Assembly (NCBI RefSeq): GCF_000373365.1
Contig: NZ_KB891227.1
Coordinates: 1-55,241 of the forward strand
Reading direction: 5' to 3'
From: Parafrankia discariae
Lineage (GTDB): Bacteria > Actinomycetota > Actinomycetes > Frankiales > Frankiaceae
Length of the DNA: 55,241 bases
Made by a program: the position numbers and the translations under genes. Below are positions 21,048 to 30,822 of the stretch, piece by piece. The notes under the pieces are model-generated. The model was not told the DNA's origin. It ran no database searches and saw only the letters and a program-made list of their open reading frames with translations. Within the stretch, counting starts at the first letter, position 1. Each line of letters starts with the position of its first letter.

Positions 21048-23897
21048 ATGTTCCAGCCACGACGTTCCTCTCGGTCGGGCCGTTCCGGTGGCCCCGGTGC
21101 GGCGGGCGAGGGCCGGGACGAGGCCGGCGGTTATCGCTGGTTCGCCCCCGAGGACCTGCCCGGCGAGGAGCTGCCCGACACCCGGGAACCGAGCGGGGAC
21201 AACCGGGACGAGCCCCGGGACGAGCCCCGGGACGGCCGGGGGCCCCGGGACCGCCGGCAGGGCCCGGGCGAGTCCCGGTCAGCCGGGCCGGAGCGGGCGG
21301 CCGCCTGGTACGACACCGAGGACGGCACCGACCCGGGCGACGGGGAGTACTTCCGTCCCAGGGGCTACGTCTCCCCGGCGCCCGGCGCCCGGGAGGGACA
21401 CGAGCGTTCCGACTCCGGTGGCGCGGGCGCACCGGCCGGCGACGGCCGCGGATTCCCCCCGGACACCTACGAGCGTGCCGGGTACGGCCCACCGGACCGC
21501 GGCGAGGGTGATCCGGAGGCGGGCTACCGCCCCGTCTACCCGGACCCGGCCTACGACGAAGCCGGGTACGCCGGCGGCAGGTACGAGGAGAACACGTACG
21601 AGTCCGGGCCGGACGGCGAGGAGCGGTACCCGGACGACGGTTACCGACGGCCCGAGACCGCCGACGGTGAGTACGACCGTGGCCCCGGCTATCAGACCGG
21701 GCCGCGGTACGCGGGCGGTGACGGATTCGCCGACGCCCCCGACTTCCCCGGTGCGGCGGCCTTCGCCGGTGAGGTGGACTACGCCCCCGGCGGGGAGCCC
21801 CCGCTCCCGCGCCGGACCAGCCCCGCCGCCGCCCGCCGCTACCCCGACGACGGCGGCTACCGCGGCGAGCCCCGGTACGCCGGCGACGGCGGTGCCGCAC
21901 CGTACCCCGGCCCGCCGGGGTACGGCCGCGATCCGGAGTACGTCCCGGACGTCCCCGGCGCCCCGGAGTACGCCGCCGAGCCCGGCTACCCGGGCGGCGC
22001 GAGGTACGCCGGTGACGCCGACTACTCAGACGACTCCCGGTTCCCGGGCGACCCGCCGTTCGCCGGCGACTCCCGGTTCCCGGCGGACGCGCAGTACCCG
22101 AGAGGCGCGGCGTTCGCCGGTGACGAGGAGGAGTACCCGGGCGACGGCCCGCGAGCCGGTGGCGATGGCTACCCGGACGCCGTGCCGTACGCCCGAGCGT
22201 CCGACCGGTCCGACCGGTATGAGCGCGGGGCCGACTTCCCGGACGGCCCGGCGTACCGGCGCGACGCGGCCTACGCCGGTGACGCGGCCTACGCCGGTGA
22301 CGCCGAGTACACCAGCGGCACCGACTACACCGGTGAGGCCGACTATCCGACCGGTACCGGCTACGCCGGCGCCGGAGATCGCGCCGGCGGGCCCGGGTAC
22401 GGGACCGAGGAGGGGTGGGTGGGCCCACCCACCTCGTATCCCGCCGGCACCGATCTCGACGCCGCGCCGGACGACCCCGGCGACGTCTCCTACGGCGGCG
22501 CCGAGCTCCCGCCGATGCCCCCGCAGAAGATCGATTTCTTCCGGCGCTACGTGCGCCAGTCGACCGGGCCCACCGGCCGGCCGGACACCCCGGCCGGGAG
22601 CGGCGGGGACGCCCCGGCGGACCGTCCCGCCCGCCGGGACGAGTTCGACCTGCTCGACTACGAGATCCTCGGCGGGAGCGGGTCGGATCGGCAGGTCGGG
22701 GACGCCCCGGCCGGCCGCGTCGCCGACCAGCTCGACGACGCGGGGGACCGGATCGGGAACTACCCGGGTGCGGAACACGCCTTCGCCGCGCGGAACCGGG
22801 CGGACGTCCTCGTGCCGGGCGACCTCCCGGCACCTGGCGGCCCCCCGCTCGGCGACGTCGTGGCGGCCGACGGCGCCGTGTCCGGCGATGTGGTGCCGGG
22901 CGACATCGAGCCGGGCGATGTGGTGCCGGGCGATGTCGGGCTGGGGGGCGCCGCGGCGGGCCGGATCATGGCCGGCGAGGTCGTGGCGTCCGGCGAGCTG
23001 CTGGAGCCGGACGAGGTTGTCACCTCCGGTGATCTGTCCGCCTCCGACGACGTCGTGGCGTCCGACGACTTCCCGACAGGAGATGATCTCCTGGCCGGAG
23101 ACGCGGCACGCCCGGGCGGGTCGGTGCACGGGCCCGGTGCGCGGGCCCTGGGCGCACCACCGCCGGGCACCGGCCTCGGTTTCGAGCCGGGGCCGGTCGA
23201 CGGCCCCGGCGGGCCGCCCGACCCGGCCGACGATGACGTGATCGACGGTTCGGGCACGTCCGCCGCGCCGGCACGGACAGTTCCGGCGGGCGCCGTCTCG
23301 GTGGGTGCGGTCTCGGTGGGGGCCGGGATCACGCCGTCCGCGGCGGACCCGGTGGACCCGGTGGGCTCGGTGGTGGGAGACCTCGGCGGCCCGGCCGCGG
23401 CCGGCGCGGTCCCACCAAGCGAGAACCCGCCGGCCGCCGCGGTGCCGGCCGACCGGCAGGTGCTGGAACGCCTGGCCGACCGGGTGGACGAGCTCGTCCG
23501 CCTGCGTCGCCACGACGCCGAGCTGGTCGACCGCCTGCACGCGGAGAACGGCCGGCTGCGCGGCGGTGAGCTGACCGAGGCGATGACCCCGCTGCTGCGT
23601 GGACTGGTCCGCCTGTACGACCAGATGAGCAGCCTCGGCGCCGAGGACGCCCAGAGCGTCGCCGGGATCCTGCGCAAGCAGCTCCTGCAGATCCTGGACC
23701 TGGCCGCGGACGTCCGTCCCTACGCGCCGGCGGCCGGCGACCCGTTCGATCCGGGGCGGTCGCTGGGGGTCCGCCGGGTGGGCACCGACGATCCGGAGCT
23801 GGCGGGAACGGTCGCCCGGACGGTCCGTCCCGGCTTCGTCCGCGGGGAGTCCACGGTCGTCCGACCGGCCGAGACCGAGGTCTACCGGGCCTTCTGA
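21048..23897 (+). CDS. GrpE-like nucleotide exchange factor with ~800-residue disordered N-terminus
   Basis: A 949-residue protein. Residues 1-800 are low-complexity, acidic and Tyr/Gly/Pro/Asp-rich, with YAGDA/YPGD-type units and a GDVVP pentapeptide run. From about residue 802 it changes to a structured domain: a coiled coil (RLADRVDELVRLRRHDAELV, then DRLHAENGRLR), a helical stretch LRGLVRLYDQMSSLG, and a terminal beta-like part with FDPGRSLGVRRVGTDDPEL and VRPAETEVYRAF. That order and the final RPAxxxVY motif resemble GrpE, the exchange factor of Hsp70, and the next gene encodes an Hsp70. GrpE is normally about 200 residues. The start is ATG 21048 with GGGGAGGGG nine bases upstream; ATG 21003 has none. 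Confidence 0.75.
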   Translation: MFQPRRSSRSGRSGGPGAAGEGRDEAGGYRWFAPEDLPGEELPDTREPSGDNRDEPRDEPRDGRGPRDRRQGPGESRSAGPERAAAWYDTEDGTDPGDGEYFRPRGYVSPAPGAREGHERSDSGGAGAPAGDGRGFPPDTYERAGYGPPDRGEGDPEAGYRPVYPDPAYDEAGYAGGRYEENTYESGPDGEERYPDDGYRRPETADGEYDRGPGYQTGPRYAGGDGFADAPDFPGAAAFAGEVDYAPGGEPPLPRRTSPAAARRYPDDGGYRGEPRYAGDGGAAPYPGPPGYGRDPEYVPDVPGAPEYAAEPGYPGGARYAGDADYSDDSRFPGDPPFAGDSRFPADAQYPRGAAFAGDEEEYPGDGPRAGGDGYPDAVPYARASDRSDRYERGADFPDGPAYRRDAAYAGDAAYAGDAEYTSGTDYTGEADYPTGTGYAGAGDRAGGPGYGTEEGWVGPPTSYPAGTDLDAAPDDPGDVSYGGAELPPMPPQKIDFFRRYVRQSTGPTGRPDTPAGSGGDAPADRPARRDEFDLLDYEILGGSGSDRQVGDAPAGRVADQLDDAGDRIGNYPGAEHAFAARNRADVLVPGDLPAPGGPPLGDVVAADGAVSGDVVPGDIEPGDVVPGDVGLGGAAAGRIMAGEVVASGELLEPDEVVTSGDLSASDDVVASDDFPTGDDLLAGDAARPGGSVHGPGARALGAPPPGTGLGFEPGPVDGPGGPPDPADDDVIDGSGTSAAPARTVPAGAVSVGAVSVGAGITPSAADPVDPVGSVVGDLGGPAAAGAVPPSENPPAAAVPADRQVLERLADRVDELVRLRRHDAELVDRLHAENGRLRGGELTEAMTPLLRGLVRLYDQMSSLGAEDAQSVAGILRKQLLQILDLAADVRPYAPAAGDPFDPGRSLGVRRVGTDDPELAGTVARTVRPGFVRGESTVVRPAETEVYRAF
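22263..22298. repeat. Two perfect 18-bp tandem repeats in the GrpE-like gene
   Basis: The unit GACGCGGCCTACGCCGGT occurs twice in a row and encodes DAAYAG. It is the most exact of many degenerate YAGD-coding units across about 21.7-22.4 kb. Confidence 0.9.
22884..22943. repeat. Two 30-bp direct repeats encoding GDVVP units
   Basis: Two nearly identical 30-bp blocks encode a pentapeptide series (GDVVP, GDIEP, GDVVP, GDVGL) in the disordered part of the GrpE-like protein. Confidence 0.85.
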
Positions 23898-24155
23898 GCC
23901 GGTGTCCGGGCCAGCCCGACCGGGCGTTCTGACCGGTTTGACCCGATGTTCCGGTCGGCCGTCCCGGCGGCGTCGGGCGGCCTGGAGGACGGCCGGCTCC
24001 GACGGCCCGGCACGCGCGCGTCATCATCATGAGGCAGATGCCGGCGCGCACGCCGCCGGCGGCGGAGCCGGTGGCACGTGCGCCGGCCGGGTGGGGGCGT
24101 CGCCGGCTGTGATCCGCCGGCCGCAGCAGTCGTCAGGTGAAGGGAAGATCAGACG

Positions 24156-25883
24156 GTGGCAGGCACCAAGGTGTTCGGAATCGACCTGGGCACCACCTAC
24201 TCGTGTATCGCCCAGGTCGACGAGTACGGCCGCCCGGACGTGATCCGCAACATCGAGTCACAGCCGACGACCCCCTCGGTGGTCCTCTTCGACGGCGCGG
24301 CCGCCGGTGGCCCGGGCGGCGCGGAAACCGGCGCGGCGGGGCCGGCCGGCGCGGCCGGTGGTGGATCGACGTCGTTCGTGGTCGGCACCCAGGCCAAGCG
24401 CCAGGCGCGCATCCGCCCGGACGACGTCGCGCGGCTCGTCAAGCGGCACATGGGCGCCTCGGACTGGCGGTTCGTGGCGTACGACGTCGAGTACAGCGCC
24501 GCGTCGGTGTCCAGCCTGGTGCTCAAGGCGCTGGCCGCGGACGCGCAGCGGGCGACCGGGACACCGGTGACCGACGTGGTCATCACCGTCCCGGCCTACT
24601 TCGGCGACGAGGAGCGCAAGGCGACCAAGCTCGCCGGTGAGCTCGCCGGCCTCAACGTCGTGGACATCATCAACGAGCCGACCGCCGCCGCGTTCGCCTA
24701 CGGGTTCGCCCAGGACGGCAAGTCCACCTCGACGGTGCTCGTGTACGACCTCGGCGGCGGCACCTTCGACACGACGGTGATCCAGCTCAGCGAGAACGAC
24801 ATCACCGTGGTGGCCACCGACGGCGACCACGAGCTCGGCGGTGCCGACTGGGACAACGAGATCGTCCGCTACCTGGCGCAGAAGTTCGTCCAGGAGCAGC
24901 CGGACGCCGGTGACCCGCTCGACGACGTCCACGACGAGCAGGAGCTGCTCACCGCGGCCGAGGACGCCAAGCTGGCGCTGTCCGGGCGGGAGAGCGTCGA
25001 CGTCCTGGTGATGCACGGCGGTCGGCGGTCCAGCGTGCCGGTGACCCGCGCGACGCTGGAGGAGATCACCGGGCCGCTGTTGCAGCGCACGATCGACCTG
25101 ACCGGCTCGGTCCTGCAGCGGGCGAAGGAGAAGGGCGTCGACAAGATCGACCTCTGCCTTCTCGTCGGCGGGATGAGCAAGCTGCCCGCGGTCGCCCGCC
25201 GGCTGGGGGAGACCTTCGGGCTCACCTGCCGCCTGGTCGACCCGGATCTCGCCGTCGCAAAGGGCGCGGCGGTCTACGGGCAGAAGAAGGCCCTGGAGCG
25301 GGAGGTCCGCGCGGAGCTGGTGGCCAGCGGCCGGCTGCGCCCGGACCAGCAGCTCGACGCGGCCGCGACCGGGGACCTCGAACTCGCCGCCGCGGCGAGC
25401 GCGTCCGCCGCCGGGCTGACGACCTCGTCGGTGGTCGACCTCGTCCGCACCAGGGTGACGGATGTCACCTCCCGTGGTTTCGGGATCTTCGCCGAGGACC
25501 GCGGCAGCGCCGTGGCCGCGTTCCTCGCCCACCAGAACGACGCCCTGCCGATCCAGGTGAAGCGCACCTTCTACACGATCTCCGACGACCAGTCCGAGGT
25601 CGACATCCGGGTCTTCGAGCAGGGCACCGGCGTCGAGTCGACGCGCATCGAGGACAACAAGGTGATCGTCGCCGGTGCGATCAGCGGCATCCCGGCCGGC
25701 CATCCCCGCGGTACGCCGGTCGAGGTCACCTTCGAGATGGGCCGGGACCAGACCATCCAGGTCACCGCGACGCACGTGGGCGCCTCCGAGCCGCTCGTCC
25801 TGCGGGTCAAGGCCGGGGTGGGCAGCGAGAGCATGAGGACCGAGGAGTCGGCCAAGGTCAATCTCCTCAAGCAGCGGAACTGA
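24156..25883 (+). CDS. Hsp70-family chaperone lacking the C-terminal lid
   Basis: A 575-residue DnaK-like ATPase. The nucleotide-binding domain shows [10 protein letters not shown] (8-17), [11 protein letters not shown] (Asp198), [12 protein letters not shown] and [17 protein letters not shown] Gly/Ala-rich insertion of about 25 residues (47-72) interrupts lobe I. An Ala-rich stretch precedes the beta substrate-binding domain, which begins around [15 protein letters not shown] and contains [20 protein letters not shown]. The protein stops soon after the beta domain (KVNLLKQRN), so the alpha-helical lid and disordered tail of DnaK are missing. GTG 24156 has AAGGGAA about ten bases upstream. 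It follows the GrpE-like gene and precedes the J-like/zinc-ribbon gene. The housekeeping dnaK is presumably elsewhere. Confidence 0.93.
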   Translation: MAGTKVFGIDLGTTYSCIAQVDEYGRPDVIRNIESQPTTPSVVLFDGAAAGGPGGAETGAAGPAGAAGGGSTSFVVGTQAKRQARIRPDDVARLVKRHMGASDWRFVAYDVEYSAASVSSLVLKALAADAQRATGTPVTDVVITVPAYFGDEERKATKLAGELAGLNVVDIINEPTAAAFAYGFAQDGKSTSTVLVYDLGGGTFDTTVIQLSENDITVVATDGDHELGGADWDNEIVRYLAQKFVQEQPDAGDPLDDVHDEQELLTAAEDAKLALSGRESVDVLVMHGGRRSSVPVTRATLEEITGPLLQRTIDLTGSVLQRAKEKGVDKIDLCLLVGGMSKLPAVARRLGETFGLTCRLVDPDLAVAKGAAVYGQKKALEREVRAELVASGRLRPDQQLDAAATGDLELAAAASASAAGLTTSSVVDLVRTRVTDVTSRGFGIFAEDRGSAVAAFLAHQNDALPIQVKRTFYTISDDQSEVDIRVFEQGTGVESTRIEDNKVIVAGAISGIPAGHPRGTPVEVTFEMGRDQTIQVTATHVGASEPLVLRVKAGVGSESMRTEESAKVNLLKQRN

Positions 25884-26039
25884 TCTCCGTCAGGACATCG
25901 GTCAGGACGTCGGTCGGGGCGGCGGTGGTGCCCACGGGGAGGGGCACCACCGTGACCCCGGCCCGGGCCGGGATCCGTACCCTCGACCTGGAGCGGGTGT
26001 ACCCGGGCGTGCGGGCGGTGGCGGAACGAGGGTGAAACG

Positions 26040-29000
26040 GTGAGCGCGGCGTTCGACGGCAGCGGCTACCGGCGACGGGTCCTGGCGCCGCTGCGGGCCC
26101 GGACCCCGGTGGACACGACCGACCCCTACCTGGTCGCGGACCTCGATCCGCTGGTGGAGCACACCGACTCCGAGGTCGCCGCGCAGCTCGCCCGGGTGAT
26201 GGCGTTCCTGCAGCGCGAGCGCAACTCGGCGAAGTACGCCGCGCTGGCCACCGAACTGGTGCGCCGCCGCGGCGAGTGGGAGACGCCGCTGCTCGACGGT
26301 GACGCCCGGGCCCGGCTGCGGCACGCCGTCCTGGACGCCCGGCGCAACGGCGACGCCGAGCGGCTCGCCAAGGTCGACGGCTACCTCGTCACACTGCGTG
26401 ATCGTTTCGGGGGCATCCCGGCCTCCCGGGTCGCCGGCCTGCGCCGTCTCGCGGCCGCGGCCGGGGTGACCGGGGCCGAGTTCGACGCCCGGCTGGGCCG
26501 CGAGGTCATCATCGCGGACGGCGGCGGCGCCGACGTCGAGGCGCTCGCCCCCGAGGTGCGCAGCCAGATCCGGCAGCGGCTGGAGGACCTGCGCGTCCTG
26601 CGCGGCGGCGACCGGGCCGGCACCGCCTCGCTGTGGGACTTCCTCGGCCTGCAGCCCGACGCCGGGCCGGACCGCATCCGCTCCGCCTGGGAGGCGGTCG
26701 CCGCCGGCAACGCCCGCCGCCCGCACGACCGCGAGAAGACGCTGACGGCCGACCTGCTGGCCATGGTGCGCTCCCGGCTGATCGAGGGCGACCCGGCCGC
26801 CTACACCGCGGGTCTGCTCGCCGACGTCGCCGACGAGCTCCGCCCCATCGTCGAGGAACACGTCGTGCTCGACGGCGAGCTCACGGCGGTCGCCTACGAG
26901 GGACTCGTCCGGGCCGCCCTGGCCGCCGGTCGCGGGCTGGGCACCGAGCAGGCGAAGACGGCCATCCTCGGCATCGCCCGCAACCTGGGCGCCGCGGTCA
27001 GCACCGGCGGCGCCGTCGACTACGTGCTGTGCCCCGGCTGTGGACGTCCCGAGCCGGTCGGCGGCTCGCGGACCTGCCGGTACTGCGACGCGGGGCTCTA
27101 CACCACCTGCCCCGGGTGCACCTCGCTCACCGAGGCCGCCGCTGTGACCTGCCGGCGCTGCGGGTACAGCCTGCGCCAGGTCCGGGCCGCCGGTGACGCG
27201 CTCGCCGCCGTGCGCCAGGCACTCGAGGCCGGTCGCCCCCGCGAGGCCAGCGACGGCCTCGCCCGGGTGCGCGCGACCGTCGCGGCCGCCGGCTCCGGAG
27301 CCGGCAACGGGACGGCGGGGGCCGCCGACGAGCTGGAGTCGCTGGTGCGGGCCGCGCTCGGCGCCGCCGAGGCGGGCTGGCGGGCACTGGCGGAGGAACG
27401 CTCCACCCTGCGCTCCGACGCCGCGGTCGAACGCGCCCGCTGGCTCGTCGCCCGCGCGGCCGACGTCCCCGGCCCGGACGGCCGCCCGCCGGCCGAGGTG
27501 CTCGGCGAGCTGACCGCGCAGCAGGCCGTCATCCGGCGCCGGATCGAGGCCGCCCGCGGCCTGTCGCCCGAGCAGCAGGAGTCCGCGCTGGTCGCCGTGC
27601 TCGCCACCGCGGTCGACAGCGCGGACGCGCTGCGTGCCCTCGCCACGCTGCCGCTGCAGCCACCGACCGACCTGACCTCCGTGCTGGCCGACGACGCGGT
27701 CCTGCTCCGCTGGCGGCCGTCCGCCTCGGCCGGTCCGGTCACCTACCGGGTGGAACGGGTCGCCGTCGATCCCGGCTCCGGGCAGCTCACCCGGCGTGGA
27801 CTGGGCATCACCAGCTCCACCGAGCTCGCCGACGCGGGCGCCCCACCCTGGACACCGGTCCGGCACGAGGTGACCGCGCTCTCCGGCGAGCGGCGCTCCC
27901 GGCCGGTCAGCACCGCGCCGATGATCGCAGTGCGGGACGTCGCAGACCTGCGGGCCGAGGCCACCCCGACCGGGGTCCGCCTGACATGGCGGCCGAGCGG
28001 GCCGTCCGACACCGTGACGATCGAGCGCACGGTCGACCCCGACTCGGCGGTCTCCGCCCCGCCCCGCCGGGCCCGGGTCACCGGCGGAAGCTTCCTCGAC
28101 TCCGACGTGCTGCCCGGGGTGGGCTACCGCTACCGCGCGTTCGTCGAGTACACCGACGTCGACGGCAGCGCCGCCCGCACCTCGGGGTCGCGGGCCGAGT
28201 TCGGCCTGCTCACCCGGCCGCGACCGGTCACGGACCTGGTCGTCGGCGCCGAGGACGGGCAGGTCGCCCTGCGTTGGACGCCGCGCTCCGGCGTGGAGGT
28301 GCGGGTCTACGCGACGGCCGTCCCGCCGCCCGGGGGCACCGTCGGCACCGCTCCCCACCCGGGCGGGCGGCCCGGTAGGTCCGACATCGGGGCCGGGGCC
28401 ACCGGGGCCGGGGCCGGCGGTGGCGGGGCTTCCGGCGTCGGGGTGCTCGGCGCCGGCGCGGTCTCGGTCGGGGCGGGGGAGCCCGGGCGGCCGCCCGGGC
28501 CGAGCTCCGGCCCGCTGGCACTGCTGGGCGGGGAGGGGACCGAGATCCCACTCGCCGCGCTGACACCACCGCTGCGACTGGTCGGCGCGAGCCGACAGGG
28601 CCACCTGCGGGACGCGGCGGTCCCGCTCGCCCCCGGCACCGGCGAGTTGATCTACACGCCGGTCACCGTCGTCGGTGGTCTCGGTGTCCTCGGCCGCTCG
28701 GCGCCGCACCGCTTCCCGGTGGTGACACACGACGTCTCCGAGTTCACCGCCGGCATCGCCGACCTTCCGACCGGCCGCGCCGACCTTCCGACCCGCACCA
28801 CCGACCTTCCGACCGGCATCGCGGATTTTCCGACCGGCCGCGCCGACTTCCCGACCGGCACCGCCGACTTCCCGATCGGTGGCACCGGCCTACCGACCGG
28901 CACTGCCGACTTCCCCACCGGTAACGCCGGTAACGGCCGCAGCAACGGGAACCACGGCCCCGCCAGTGCCGGTGCCGGTGCCGGTGCCGGTGCCGGTGCC

Positions 29001-30419
29001 GCTGATCCTGGTAACGGCAACGCCGGTCCAGGTCCCGGTTCCGGTCCCGCGCAGTTCGCCGCGTCCGGTCATGAGGGCTCCGCGCCCGGCTACGGCGGTG
29101 GGGCTGCCGGCTACGGCGGTGGTGCCCTCGGCCTCGCGGGCGGCACACCGGCTGGCGCCTCACCGCTACCCGCGGTGTCCGCGGACGCCCGCCCGGTCAT
29201 GATCGACGTCATGCCGACCCCGACGGCCGACCCGGCGCCCGGGAGCGCACCGCCGGTGGCTCCCGTACCGGTGGCTCCGCCATCCCCGGGCGGCCCGCCG
29301 TCATCGGATGGCCTGCCGTCTCCGGCCGGTCCTTCGTCTCCAGGCGGCCTGTCGTCTCCGGGTGGCGGCCCGCCTACCGCCGGGTCGCCGGCGGTACCGG
29401 GTGTCCCGTTCTCTCCGGGCAGCGCGCCGGTGCCCGGCGCCCAGCCTTTTCCCTACGCCCAGCCCTTTCCCCAGGCCCAGCCATTCACGGGTGCCGAGCC
29501 GCTCTCAGCCGCGCAGGCCGTTCCCGGCGCGCCGCTGGTGATGGCTGCGCCACCGGCAACCGGTGCTTTCCCGGTTCCCGGTGGTCCGGTGGGGCCCGGC
29601 GGTCCGGCTCCGGTGCTGGCCGGTGGTCTGACGGGGCCCGGCGGCCCGGTGATGCCTGGTGGTCTGATGGGGCCCGGTGGACCGGGTGCCGGAGGCGGCG
29701 GGCCGGCTCCCGGCGGCGGGGTCCCCCTTGGCCCGCCGACGGTCGGAATGCCCCTGCCCGTGCCGCCGGGCCCGGAGGCCGGTGTGGATCGGCGCCCAGG
29801 GCACGAGGAGTCGTTACCGCCTGCTCCCGACGCATCCGGCCCGGGTTCGTCCACTGGCCCGGGTCCGTTCGCCGGTTCGGGTTCGCTTGCCGGTTCGGGT
29901 TCGCTTGCCGGTTCGGGTTCGCTTGCCGGTTCGGATCCGTTCGGAGGCCCAGGGCCGCTCGCTGCGCCGCCTCCCGCTCCCGCCCGGACCCAGGGCCACG
30001 CCCTGGTGCCCGGGCCGCCCACGCCGGTCGGTCCTCCTGCCGAGCTCCAGTCCCCGGTACCGGTGCCACCCCCCGCACCGGTGTCTGTGCCACCGCCGGC
30101 GGAACTGACGTCCGTCACCTATTCGGTGTCGAAGGCGGGCTGGCGTCGGCGCACTCTGCGTGTCCAGGTACGGGCGACCGGGCCCGCCCCCCGGCTGGTG
30201 CTGTTGGCGCGGCCCGGCGAGGAGCCACCCGGGTCGCCGGCCGAGGGGCAGGTCCTCGCTGAGCTTCAGCCCGCCCCGAGCTCAGGGTCGTGGACCATGG
30301 AGGTCACCCTCGAAGGGGCGCAGCTCCCGTGGGGGGTGCGCCTCCTGCCAATGGTCACGCCGGGCGCTCCGGCGGTGTGGATCGACCATCCCGAGGACCC
30401 GATGCTCGTCGTCCGCTGA
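26040..30419 (+). CDS. Giant modular protein: J-like segment, two zinc ribbons, FN3-like modules, repeats
   Basis: A 1,459-residue protein of unknown function. Order: a helical N-terminus (1-190); a J-domain-like stretch (about 197-258) opening SLWDFLGLQPDAGPDRIRSA, where the loop that should carry HPD reads PHD (228-230); four CxxC pairs (Cys331/334, 346/349, 357/360, 371/374) forming two zinc ribbons; a helical region (380-540); three fibronectin-III-like modules starting near 544, 633 and 728; about 550 residues of Gly/Pro repeats; and a compact C-terminal domain (about 1354-1459, LTSVTYSVSKAGWRRRTLRV). GTG 26040 has GAGGG about eight bases upstream. It lies directly after the Hsp70, so I infer it targets that chaperone to clients. 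No signal peptide or membrane helix is seen. Confidence 0.72.
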   Translation: MSAAFDGSGYRRRVLAPLRARTPVDTTDPYLVADLDPLVEHTDSEVAAQLARVMAFLQRERNSAKYAALATELVRRRGEWETPLLDGDARARLRHAVLDARRNGDAERLAKVDGYLVTLRDRFGGIPASRVAGLRRLAAAAGVTGAEFDARLGREVIIADGGGADVEALAPEVRSQIRQRLEDLRVLRGGDRAGTASLWDFLGLQPDAGPDRIRSAWEAVAAGNARRPHDREKTLTADLLAMVRSRLIEGDPAAYTAGLLADVADELRPIVEEHVVLDGELTAVAYEGLVRAALAAGRGLGTEQAKTAILGIARNLGAAVSTGGAVDYVLCPGCGRPEPVGGSRTCRYCDAGLYTTCPGCTSLTEAAAVTCRRCGYSLRQVRAAGDALAAVRQALEAGRPREASDGLARVRATVAAAGSGAGNGTAGAADELESLVRAALGAAEAGWRALAEERSTLRSDAAVERARWLVARAADVPGPDGRPPAEVLGELTAQQAVIRRRIEAARGLSPEQQESALVAVLATAVDSADALRALATLPLQPPTDLTSVLADDAVLLRWRPSASAGPVTYRVERVAVDPGSGQLTRRGLGITSSTELADAGAPPWTPVRHEVTALSGERRSRPVSTAPMIAVRDVADLRAEATPTGVRLTWRPSGPSDTVTIERTVDPDSAVSAPPRRARVTGGSFLDSDVLPGVGYRYRAFVEYTDVDGSAARTSGSRAEFGLLTRPRPVTDLVVGAEDGQVALRWTPRSGVEVRVYATAVPPPGGTVGTAPHPGGRPGRSDIGAGATGAGAGGGGASGVGVLGAGAVSVGAGEPGRPPGPSSGPLALLGGEGTEIPLAALTPPLRLVGASRQGHLRDAAVPLAPGTGELIYTPVTVVGGLGVLGRSAPHRFPVVTHDVSEFTAGIADLPTGRADLPTRTTDLPTGIADFPTGRADFPTGTADFPIGGTGLPTGTADFPTGNAGNGRSNGNHGPASAGAGAGAGAGAADPGNGNAGPGPGSGPAQFAASGHEGSAPGYGGGAAGYGGGALGLAGGTPAGASPLPAVSADARPVMIDVMPTPTADPAPGSAPPVAPVPVAPPSPGGPPSSDGLPSPAGPSSPGGLSSPGGGPPTAGSPAVPGVPFSPGSAPVPGAQPFPYAQPFPQAQPFTGAEPLSAAQAVPGAPLVMAAPPATGAFPVPGGPVGPGGPAPVLAGGLTGPGGPVMPGGLMGPGGPGAGGGGPAPGGGVPLGPPTVGMPLPVPPGPEAGVDRRPGHEESLPPAPDASGPGSSTGPGPFAGSGSLAGSGSLAGSGSLAGSDPFGGPGPLAAPPPAPARTQGHALVPGPPTPVGPPAELQSPVPVPPPAPVSVPPPAELTSVTYSVSKAGWRRRTLRVQVRATGPAPRLVLLARPGEEPPGSPAEGQVLAELQPAPSSGSWTMEVTLEGAQLPWGVRLLPMVTPGAPAVWIDHPEDPMLVVR
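28759..28922. repeat. Eight degenerate 21-bp repeats in the giant gene
   Basis: Units of the form GCCGACCTTCCGACCGGC with variation encode the heptads ADLPTGR, TDLPTGI, ADFPTGT and similar. They lie between the last FN3-like module and the Pro-rich tail. Confidence 0.9.
28971..29000. repeat. GGTGCC hexamer x5
   Basis: Five perfect 6-bp units encode a Gly-Ala run in the giant protein; prone to length change without frameshift. Confidence 0.9.
29874..29927. repeat. Three perfect 18-bp tandem repeats
   Basis: The unit GGTTCGGGTTCGCTTGCC occurs three times, encoding GSGSLA in the disordered tail of the giant protein. Perfect identity points to recent expansion. Confidence 0.95.
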
Positions 30420-30521
30420 GCGTTCCCGCGGACGAGGGCCGGTCCCGGCGCGCCCACCCGCCGACCAGGAAGCTCGGGGACATGGCCCGGCGCGATGGGT
30501 CCGGCGCGACGCGACTCGGAC

Positions 30522-30614
30522 GTGATGCCGCTCGGGATGTGATGCGGTCCGGGGCGGTGCGGCTCGGGGTGCGGTGCGGCTCGGGGTGCGATGTGGCTCG
30601 CGGGGCGGCTCGGG
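30522..30614. repeat. Degenerate GC-rich repeats downstream of the giant gene
   Basis: A GTGCGGCTCGGGGTGCG-type unit recurs about five times with variation. It lies outside any gene and has no evident role. Confidence 0.6.
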
Positions 30615-30794
30615 AGGACGGACGCGGGGACCACGTTGAGCGTGTCCAACCCCCGTCGGGCCCGTGTAGCCGGCCCCGGGCTCGCCGTTTCGTGTCGTGC
30701 TTGCCTTTTCGGGGTCCGTCACGGGGGTGCTTCGCTCCTGAAACGGCGAGCACGATGTGAAATGGCGAGCCGGCCGGTGGCCGCGCTGGTCTGT

Positions 30795-30822
30795 GGGTCC
30801 GCCGAGTTCGATCGGCGGACCC
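30795..30822 (+). terminator. Terminator hairpin after the chaperone gene cluster
   Basis: A perfect 11-bp stem (GGGTCCGCCGA / TCGGCGGACCC) with a 6-nt loop. It is the strongest hairpin in the gap and the likely end of the 21-30.4 kb transcript. Confidence 0.65.

Noticed and set aside
25902-28730. 942-residue minus-strand open frame across the giant gene
   Set aside because: Compositional shadow; the plus-strand frame has ordered CxxC pairs and domains.
28759-29927. Possible CRISPR array
   Set aside because: The repeats are 6-21 bp, contiguous, lack spacers and keep the reading frame, so they are protein-coding tandem repeats.
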